This document shows, piece by piece, positions 57,018 to 64,000 of a stretch of 64,000 nucleotides of DNA. Each line of letters opens with the position of its first letter. The first letter of the stretch is position 1. The translations under genes were made by a program, and so were the position numbers. The DNA is from Lumbricus terrestris (Eukaryota; Annelida; Clitellata; Crassiclitellata; Lumbricidae). Where the stretch lies: NCBI GenBank assembly GCA_949752735.1, contig OX457042.1, positions 22,622,995 to 22,686,994 of the forward strand, written 5' to 3'. Under the pieces are notes generated by a model that made no database searches, was not told the origin of the DNA, and saw only the letters and a list, made by a program, of their open reading frames with translations.

Positions 57018-59282
57018 TTATTCGTCATAATTTATTCCCTTTAGTGCTTTCGGGAATTTATCTCGATGGTACTCAACCATTTGCAGAACAAATTGTTTCT
57101 CTTCCTCATTTCTTACCAGCGCTTCATTGAAGGTCTGCATAAGAGCCACTCCTTTCTCTGCCAAATCATTCGTCACTCTTAGGGCAGATATGATGTCTTT
57201 TGCCTCATTGTATGATTGCTCTGACTCCCACTGTTGCGGATCTCGTTCAAGAAAAGAGTCATCCAATCCGAGGATCCTGAATATTTTTGAGGTTGAAGTG
57301 GAGACGAAATCGGGCAGTGCTTTTGTAAGTGGATCATGTATCGGAGGAATCCTCTTTGGAGGATCATCAGATCCCTGATTGTTCTGCATGTTGTAGACCA
57401 TGCGCTGCTTCTCATTGACGGTGACTGAATCATCAAAAAGGCTGAGGCCAACCAGGGTCTCTGATAAATACCAAAGGTGTCGCGAAAATGCTGTTGAGGC
57501 GACCTGTGAGACTTCCTTGTCTTGATAAGTGTGGATTGCCTTCAAGAATTCAAGATCGTTCCTTGGGGCCTCTTTAGGTGAGACACATGTGAACCAGTAC
57601 TTCACATAAATTGTTGTCACAAAAAGGGACACTCGAACTAAATGATTCCACACCTTTTGAGAGTAGGATGTTCGTGATGCCCTCTCTGAGCTCTGACGTT
57701 GTTGAATGGGATATTGATCTCTGAAAAGCCACATTTTGATAGCATAGATCGCACGTGCCATCCAGCGTGCTCTATGAACTGCCCCTGGGTACCTGAACTT
57801 TATTCCTTTTGGCGGAATTCCTCCTAAGAAAATTACTGTCAGCTCAAGTAGCTCTTTGTAGTCATCTCTGTAATGATCAGTACTCAGTTGCTGCAATGCG
57901 AAGCTGATGACATTATCTCGAATTTCTGTGATATGCTGTACTGCATCTTTATCCTCCATTGCTGTGCGATACTTGGTCTGATCGATTTGTGGCCAGAAGT
58001 CTCGGAAATGAACAAAGAGTTCCAATTTTGGAGACCTTGCAGAATCATGCAGTGAAAACACCTTTTCCAGAACAATTTCAGAAATATGATGTCGGCAAGC
58101 AAGGTTCAATAGGTCCTTTCCTAATTCTGTTTCCAGCCTGATGCATACGCCGCCCTTGCAACCCGTGTTGCTCGCTGTTGTATCGAAACACATGGCCACG
58201 ATTCTGTCTTCCAATCCCCAACGTCTGATCTCGACCAAACACGCATCTGACATGACGGCAGCTGTACCAGATTGGAGTTTGGGGATGGCCAATAGCTTGG
58301 TCACCTCCTTACCAGATACCATTATCGGAAGGCGATCAACACACCCTCGTCCTGTTCCTGTAGCATCTGGCATGATCTTGCCATCCCAGTGAATAGTAAG
58401 AGGAACTTTCGGATCGAAAGATTCATGAATCTCTGCTGCTAGGGCTGCACGGCTATCCTTCCTTGCTCGATGAATCGCAGAAGGACTGATAATCAGCTCG
58501 CCAGCTGGTGCTGCACAAAGATTGGATACAGCGAGAGCAGTCAAAATGTGAGAGGCCTTCCTGCTGCTGGTTTTGGTACGATCTAGAGCAGCAGCAACAT
58601 CACGAGTAACGACAGAGATTGTCCCCCTTCGCCGTTTTGGTGGCCAAGCAGACGTCGAAGGTTCTGGTTCTTTTTCTGAGCTACTGGATGACGCCTCTTC
58701 TTCGGATGACTTTTCCAACACAGAAACTTCTGTCGCTGCAGCAGCTGTGCTAGCACGATAGCGTTCCATACGCTCTGCAAGTGCTGCTGATCTTGCTGCC
58801 ACTCTCGTTTCTTGCTTTGAAAGTTTGACATCAATACCTGCCATTGAACCACGTCGTCCTCTCTCACGCTGTGCTTTCAAAAACTGTCGATCCTCTTCTA
58901 TCTTGATTATTGTCATGGCATCACTGTGGGCAATATCAAACAGATCCTCCAGGGAATCCTTGAAAGCCTCACGCTTGCCATCTTCGGTTTCTGACGTCCT
59001 AGAAATACTTTTCTTAAGGTTTTGCCATTCCTTATGGAGATGTCGTAGCCGATCCCAAACGTGATTCCTAGCCTTCGTTGGAATGCGGGCTCTTTCCCAA
59101 ATTGGGAGTACCATAGCTGCCGTTTCTTTTACGCTATCATCCAGACTCTGATTTCTTAGTGTATGGAAATTAAAAAGCACCTTCAGAACCTGTCCTCGTG
59201 TAGGTAATTTCGCATAACTGAAATGATCTTCCGTACTGCCTATCAACCAGATTTCAGCCTTTTTTCTAGTAGATTTAGCCAT
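57018..59282 (-). CDS. hAT-superfamily transposase, 754 aa
   Basis: Cut-and-paste transposase of the surrounding element; it would act on the terminal repeats in the nucleus. Visible parts: a basic N-terminal region (about 1-170) without an obvious BED zinc finger; a Ser/Glu-rich linker (185-212); a basic patch PPKRRRG (214-220), a likely nuclear signal; then an RNase H-like core. I read the first catalytic Asp as D300 in HWDGK and the second as D367 in CFDTTASNTG. C396 and H399 of LACRHH match the hAT CxxH motif. HRARWMARAI (503-512) matches the conserved RW block. The candidate third acidic residue is E709 in VTNDLAEKGVALM. The protein is longer than classic Ac/hobo transposases only in its N-terminal half. 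The frame is uninterrupted and starts at the first ATG. Assignment of the three acidic residues is by pattern, not alignment. Confidence 0.88.
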   Translation of the reverse strand: MAKSTRKKAEIWLIGSTEDHFSYAKLPTRGQVLKVLFNFHTLRNQSLDDSVKETAAMVLPIWERARIPTKARNHVWDRLRHLHKEWQNLKKSISRTSETEDGKREAFKDSLEDLFDIAHSDAMTIIKIEEDRQFLKAQRERGRRGSMAGIDVKLSKQETRVAARSAALAERMERYRASTAAAATEVSVLEKSSEEEASSSSSEKEPEPSTSAWPPKRRRGTISVVTRDVAAALDRTKTSSRKASHILTALAVSNLCAAPAGELIISPSAIHRARKDSRAALAAEIHESFDPKVPLTIHWDGKIMPDATGTGRGCVDRLPIMVSGKEVTKLLAIPKLQSGTAAVMSDACLVEIRRWGLEDRIVAMCFDTTASNTGCKGGVCIRLETELGKDLLNLACRHHISEIVLEKVFSLHDSARSPKLELFVHFRDFWPQIDQTKYRTAMEDKDAVQHITEIRDNVISFALQQLSTDHYRDDYKELLELTVIFLGGIPPKGIKFRYPGAVHRARWMARAIYAIKMWLFRDQYPIQQRQSSERASRTSYSQKVWNHLVRVSLFVTTIYVKYWFTCVSPKEAPRNDLEFLKAIHTYQDKEVSQVASTAFSRHLWYLSETLVGLSLFDDSVTVNEKQRMVYNMQNNQGSDDPPKRIPPIHDPLTKALPDFVSTSTSKIFRILGLDDSFLERDPQQWESEQSYNEAKDIISALRVTNDLAEKGVALMQTFNEALVRNEEEKQFVLQMVEYHRDKFPKALKGINYDE

Positions 59283-59670
59283 CCCAAGTGCGATATGATA
59301 TATTAATTAAAACAAACACTGTCCGCCATTTGCAGCACGACACCCATGACATAAGCAAAAGATAAGCTGTCATTGTCACGAATATTGATTAGTTGGGAAG
59401 CGGCCATTCAGAAGGGGTCAAAGGCTGGCAAGAATGGGAATCATGAAAATATTGCCTATAATCCAACCTGGTTCCTAACTTTGGTCGCTTTGCGCAAGTC
59501 CTAAATGTTGAGCTATTAAGATATAATTTTGGATATGGAGGTTATTCATGATCTGTCACGATAATCTGACTTGGTCGTTAAAAAATATTCGAGTTTAAGA
59601 TTTCACATGTACCTTAAAAGCACCCTAGTGTACTCACCTCAAAAGTTCTGAGTACAGCCCTGAAAACGAC

Positions 59671-61010
59671 CAATTACATTATCCTCACTTGATTATGAGC
59701 GTCAGCACTTTTCGAAGCATGTGACTCATATGAATTCAGTCGTTAGCGCTCAGCAGGACCCCAAGAATCTGGAATCCCGTTTCAGCAATATATCTGAACA
59801 TTTATTTCAAAAACAAAACTGGTAGAAATTTCAATGTTTTTACATATTTTACAATTTTAGCTTATCTTGACTATTTTGGATACAAATTAAAATGTTTATC
59901 ATATTTGTAAAATATGCAAAAAAAATCAAGGGGAGTAAATGCTCCCCATTGCGGGCACTCATGATTGTCAGCAGCAAGCTACTTCTACATGGTTGACTGT
60001 CAGTTCAAATGCTCAGTTACATATTGTCCTGTTCTAACCATATCTTCAACATTTGACACCACTATTGTTGACAATAAGCTGTACAGCATCACCTGCTGTT
60101 TAGCAGTCACTATGCACTGACGCAATTCCCAAACAACTAGAAATAATGTTTAATAGAAAAACTGACCACACATCAAATAAATCTCATCATTGTCTACGAT
60201 GGTTTTTTTATTGCACCTTAAGTCAAGAAGCTCATGCCTTGGACACAGGCAAATGACAACTATGGATCGTCCATTAAGGATGCTGGTTGAGAGGAGGGGA
60301 TGATCACCCAAATCTAATGGGAAGGTGTAATGCCAGTTGGCCAATACAAATGTCCCAATCAAAATTTGGTGCACTTCAGTAAGCCAGTACTCCGATCACT
60401 AATTCAGCAAGAAAGCAGACAGCATATACTGCATTTCAACCTAGAGCTTCTTTGCAAGACGCAGAAGGTTCAGAACTTCACCGCAGAAAATATACCCTTC
60501 AACAGAAACAGTGCAGTCCAATCTAAGCCGTAGTGTTCTGCTGGATTGCCTATCTCCACAAAACAGAATAGGAGAGGTAAGTATAGAAGATGGAAAGACG
60601 AAAGTAGACCCTTTCAGCACACATCCTTAACGGACAACCCCATCCAGACTAAAAACGCATACTAACGCACTTTGTAATCGGAAAAATACAGAACGTGACA
60701 CGGAATCGAAATGGAACAGGCACACAAGACATCACTAGTCACAGAAAACGAATCCAGTGACAAAAAAACTCTCCACCACCCATTCAATAGGTTTTCAGTC
60801 ATATAAAGTATGATGAGTTTTACCTATAATACAGACAGCTACAAGCCTTGCTACGCATTTCTAACCATCGAAACAGATGCTTGTAGCAGAAGCAGATCAC
60901 ATGAGCACTTGCAACTGCAACTTATTCTGTCTCAACACAGGAAACACAACATAAAAAGCTGAACAGACACAGCAAATAAACCCATCGCACTGCAGCAACA
61001 ACAAAAATTG
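59671..61010. other. AT-rich flank; one unassigned open frame
   Basis: Mostly unremarkable sequence. On the minus strand an open frame ending at 60150 (about 80 codons back to 60398, with GTFVLANWHYTFPLDLGD inside) has protein-like composition. However, the best nearby acceptor (TTTCTTGCTGAATTAG at about 60400) would place an in-frame TGA first, so I do not call it a gene. It may be an old coding or transposon fragment. Confidence 0.3.
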
Positions 61011-61270
61011 TCAATGCAACTTAATGAACTTGTGTGATGTACTCGCTTTGTAGTCATAGCACAGCATCAAGGTAAATGCCAAGAGTGTGGCCTCTCCGTC
61101 ACACAGTGATGTGGGGCACGGTGGTGTAGGGGTATGTTCAGTGTCATGGAGACAGAACGAATCCACCTCAAGCCGCCGCATAAGGACCCTGAGAAAGTCA
61201 TTCACTCGCAATTGCTCATGTGTTTGGGCATGAAACTCCGATTCAGAGTCCGTGCTGTAGTCGGGAGCAC
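61011..61270 (-). CDS. Candidate terminal exon of an unrecognised gene
   Basis: An open frame from an acceptor near TTTTCTGTTCAGAG to TGA at 61011-61013 encodes about 86 residues. It includes APDYSTDSESEFHAQ, LRVNDFLRVLMRRLEVDSF and ATLLAFTLMLCYDYKAS. The acidic start followed by amphipathic Leu-rich stretches looks like real protein. Reading AG at 61271-61272 as acceptor gives phase 1, which fits the next candidate exon upstream. I do not recognise the family. Confidence 0.4.
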
Positions 61271-61322
61271 CTCTGAACAGAAAATATTGAAGGGGTGCTA
61301 TAACAAGTAATCATACATACAC

Positions 61323-61480
61323 TGGGAAACAATGAGTTTTTGAAATTCAAGTGGACACCATTCACACATTGCTGAGCCAGTTGAATGGTGCCTTTCAGAA
61401 ACCTCTGAAAGGCAAACTCAGGCTTATTATACACAGTCTGAGGCAAATGACAGAGTAGTCGGCCTAGCACACAGTGGAAT
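61323..61480 (-). CDS. Candidate internal exon of the same unrecognised gene
   Basis: Encodes FHCVLGRLLCHLPQTVY, NKPEFAFQRFLKG and TIQLAQQCVNGVHLNFKN, a convincing helical protein segment. The 3' side ends CCCA before GTGTATG, phase 1, which joins in frame to the exon at 61011-61270. The 5' boundary is uncertain: AG after TTTTTTGGCAAG gives 61480, AG after GTGTGCTAG gives 61463. No family recognised. Confidence 0.4.
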
Positions 61481-62168
61481 CTTGCCAAAAAATATTAACA
61501 CGGTATAAAATTGGAGATAAATGAATATGACGAGCACCTAGTTACACGTATAAATAAAATTTGATGCTTCCATCCAAAAGGTTTATAGCTGGCAAATGCA
61601 CAAGCAACCATAGTAACACTGTTGACCGAAAGAGCTAAACAGTATATTTAGGTATCAGCAGATGCATTTAGGCTTATACATACACCACAAGAAGATCATA
61701 AAACTAATAGATGGAATGCTCAAGGAATGTCAAGGCATCTAAATTCCACTACCATATGGAAATAGGTAAAATGCCAGAGCAAAATCTACAGACAAAAAGC
61801 ACGAAAAGTTGAATATGTTTCCCTTATCTACATGAATTAGAAAGATCCATTATACCTCTCCGTCTGCAGTTACATCAGTAGTTGAGCTGTAAACAATGTC
61901 AACCTTAGTTGAAGAAATGAAATTACACAGCACAGCACCAAAAGGCAACAAGTAAATTGAAAAACAACAGACACAACACAGACAGATTGGATAACGAGAG
62001 AAAAGCGGCATGAAAAACGCTGCATGGTTACTTGTACAAATAAAATCATAATTTAAACGGCAATGTATATTAAGTAAGTGTTAAACATAAATAATGGAAA
62101 AATCAAAAAGTTCTAATCTTTAACAAACTTGAACAGAATAAAGACTAGCTAGTAGCTATCAATAATTT

Positions 62169-62275
62169 AAAAGACTAATAAACAAGTTAATGACTAATAA
62201 ACAAGTTAAATGACTAATAAACAAGTTAATGACTAATAAACAAGTTAAATGACTAATAAACAAGTTAAATAATTT
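62169..62275 (+). repeat. Minisatellite GACTAATAAACAAGTTAA(AT)
   Basis: Five to six tandem units of 19-20 bp, differing mainly by one A (GTTAATGACT or GTTAAATGACT). It lies in the probable intron between candidate exons at 61480 and 62395. Confidence 0.85.
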
Positions 62276-62394
62276 TTTTAAAATAAATAAATGAAATAAC
62301 AAAAAACTCAATAACATTTTCATCTTCCTTCCTGCTGCAAAAGGAACAACAGCAGCATGAAAGTCTTTTGTCTTTCCAAATACATGATGCTAAC

Positions 62395-62424
62395 CGTCCA
62401 CGCCCATATCTTTCTCAACATCTA
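62395..62424 (-). CDS. Candidate 30-bp micro-exon
   Basis: Follows TTCATTCTTTGTTTAG and ends before GTTAGC. In phase 1 it encodes DVEKDMGVD. The phase matches the candidate exon at 62574 upstream (ends phase 1) and the 61463 start of the exon downstream. The support is phase agreement and splice sites only. Confidence 0.25.
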
Positions 62425-62573
62425 CTAAACAAAGAATGAAAATGAACAAAAGATTAGTACTTGATAATAACATCGCACATGAATTCAGAACCTGACACAG
62501 TCACCTTCATATATTTCTAAAGGACATCAAACGAAGACACCAATCTCGATAAAGTGTCTGGACAAACTTGCAC

Positions 62574-62778
62574 CTGCGGACGATAGTGTACTCGTTTCAC
62601 TGGTTGCAACACACGTCTCAAACACATTTTGCCACAGGTTACACGAACGGGTAGAAGCCAGCAGGTCGAGCTCAGTGACATTGACCATTTCTGGCCCATA
62701 ATGCAACTGGCCGATTGCACTATGGGATCGTAAAATATCGATGGAGGGCTTTTGAGGAACGTTGTCGAGGACTCCATT
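62574..62778 (-). CDS. Candidate upstream exon of the unrecognised gene
   Basis: A frame without an ATG at its start, open from a TAA just upstream, encodes NVPQKPSIDILRSHSAIGQL, HYGPEMVNVTELDLLAS and NLWQNVFETCVATSETSTL. It ends at a CAG/GTGCAAG donor, phase 1. It overlaps a 90-codon ATG-started frame (62517-62789) in another phase, which has Ser/Cys-rich, less protein-like content. Which frame is used, if either, cannot be settled here. Confidence 0.35.
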
Positions 62779-62829
62779 TTAAACGTCATCTTATTAGCAG
62801 CTGGTCAAGCACATTTTTAATCCATTTAG

Positions 62830-63382
62830 TTGCATCACTGCGCTTTATAAGCACAGTTAAAATGATAATAATTATTATTTTATCCATTCAGGCCTTAGCT
62901 ACAAGCAAGTCAAGAAAATTAATAAATAGTAAAAGCTAAGCAAAGTTGACAGAACTGTACAGCAAACACCGGGTAGAAAGCAACAAATCTGAAACTGCAA
63001 ACGATGACTAGAAAACTAGATCCAACGTTCAGTAAAACTAACGCATCTGGCCGAGTCATGCAGAGTACAGAGCGAAATATCAATAACAAGCACTAAGTGT
63101 CGACATCCGATAATAACATTCATGAAGCAATTACAAAAAGACGAGTTTCCTCCGGACTCGGTGAAGCATAGCCTAATCAGATATAATGGACAACTGCATC
63201 AGCTCAAGGATCATCCGTTAACACTTCAACGTCGAACTGCGTTGGTTTAACACTTTAACGTTGAACTGCGTTGGTTTCCCAGTCACCCTCAGTTGATTCT
63301 CATCGCTAAAGTGCCAACCCTTTGCCGTCCAGGGGTATAGGATCTCCCATTTACTACATTTTGGTCGGCAAATGGTTAAAAA
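62830..63382. other. No gene recognised
   Basis: AT-rich sequence. A short direct repeat, TTAACACTTCAACGTCGAACTGCGTTGG against TTAACACTTTAACGTTGAACTGCGTTGG, lies at about 63220-63273. Nothing else stands out. Confidence 0.4.
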
Positions 63383-63390
63383 GCGGCTGG

Positions 63391-63556
63391 CAGTGGTGTA
63401 GTGGGGCGGGGACGCGGGGGGACGCCGTCCCCCCACTTTTTGCAAAATTCTTGCAAGATTGCACTTTTTGCTACAGTTTCTACTTCAATTTTCCAGGCGT
63501 CCTCCCACTTCAATTTCCAGGCGTCCCCCACTTCATTTTTTAGGACTACACCACTG
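63391..63556. mobile_element. Small hAT MITE with perfect 8-bp target duplication
   Basis: A 166-bp element with ends CAGTGGTGTAGT and ACTACACCACTG (perfect 12-bp inverted repeat), flanked by GCGGCTGG on both sides (63383-63390 and 63557-63564). The inside is a C/G-rich run (GGGACGCCGTCCCCCCAC) and a repeated TTTCCAGGCGTCC word. It is non-coding; the frames over it are incidental. Confidence 0.92.
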
Positions 63557-63564
63557 GCGGCTGG

Positions 63565-64000
63565 ACCATTGACTCACGACATGTATGTGATCATATCAAC
63601 GTGTCGTTACGTATGGCGATGTTATGAGCTCGCAGCAGGCAGCATTTGACTAAGGCCTCAAGTAGAAAATATTTCTTCAGAAGAACACACCGATAGAAAT
63701 CTCAGCTTATAAACATTTTCCGAAATATACTCGAAAACTACAACACAATATTAGGAATTCAATATCCAATGCAGCTGGAAATCAAGAACAAATGCAGGTT
63801 GAAATATAATAGAAGGTGCAACAGAATCTCGAAGAAAAGGGCCTGTGAACATTTTCCACAGTTCAGTTATTTGCAACTCAGTGGAATACCTTATTCTAAA
63901 TTTCGTTCTAATCAAGTTTCAAGTCTTTATATCTAAATTCTAACGACAAATACATTCAACTGAATTTTCCCCAAACATAACTGCCAGCTCTTCCTGACTT
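63565..64000. other. No gene recognised
   Basis: AT-rich sequence up to the window edge with no frame, splice pair or repeat that I can support. Confidence 0.4.

Larger units (their letters stand above)
56613..59662 (-). mobile_element. Complete hAT DNA transposon with 8-bp target duplication
   Basis: The left end CAGGGCTGTACTCA and right end TGAGTACAGCCCTG are a perfect 14-bp terminal inverted repeat. AAAACGAC flanks both sides (56605-56612 and 59663-59670), the 8-bp duplication expected of hAT. A second, internal inverted pair is perfect over 19 bp (56883-56901 with 59488-59506, core AGGACTTGCGCAAAG). The 3,050-bp element carries one intronless transposase frame. Intact ends, duplication and coding frame suggest a young, possibly autonomous copy. 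Confidence 0.92.

Noticed and set aside
57127..59064. Several 60-94-codon frames inside the transposase
   Set aside because: Shadows in other frames of the 754-codon hAT transposase.
56613..59662. The complete hAT element as the mobiliser of the two large MITEs
   Set aside because: The ends share only CAGGG; beyond that CTGTACTCA and GCGGATCCAG differ, so this copy is unlikely to be their direct parent.
62517..62789. 90-codon ATG-initiated minus-strand gene
   Set aside because: Composition is poor compared with the overlapping frame that ends at the CAG/GTGCAAG donor, although the start context is good. Left undecided and not called.

Overview
This is a window of a eukaryotic, animal-type genome. 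It has spliced genes with GT/AG introns, several classes of animal transposon (Helitron, hAT, LINE, tRNA-derived SINE) and very large satellite DNA. LINE tails ending in GAATGAATGAATG and the scattered TAGGCCTA words suggest a marine invertebrate, perhaps an echinoderm or another invertebrate deuterostome. That placement is inference and not secure.

Layout. (1) 267-1712, minus strand: the first three coding exons of QTRT1, the catalytic subunit of queuine tRNA-ribosyltransferase; the rest of the gene lies beyond the left edge. (2) 2384-3070: a non-autonomous Helitron. (3) 3348-12823: a repeat-rich block with a hAT-type MITE, a 5'-truncated LINE, a triplicated repeat, a ~1.6 kb long inverted repeat, stacked tandem arrays with periods of about 169 and 194 bp, LINE 5'-region remnants, a ~0.6 kb tandem duplication and a SINE with clean target duplications. 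(4) 12824-55067: about 42 kb of one 43-bp CpG-rich satellite with higher-order repeats of 1.6-3.2 kb. (5) 55068-55457: a second copy of the MITE, which cuts the satellite off. (6) 56613-59662: an apparently complete hAT transposon with terminal inverted repeats, an 8-bp target duplication and an uninterrupted 754-codon transposase. (7) 59663-64000: AT-rich sequence with exon candidates of an unrecognised minus-strand gene and a small hAT MITE with a perfect target duplication.

The most interesting observation concerns the two MITE copies about 52 kb apart. The 8 bp outside the left end of the first copy (3340-3347) and the 8 bp outside the right end of the second copy (55458-55465) are the same word, GTAAAGCC, each directly abutting the terminal repeat. 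Neither copy has a matching duplication of its own. This is the footprint expected if the whole 3348-55457 segment, satellite included, entered this locus as one composite hAT 'macrotransposon', possibly with the satellite growing afterwards.

The window holds two recognisable protein genes: QTRT1 (host, partial) and the hAT transposase (mobile). Most other open reading frames are chance or repeat-derived.
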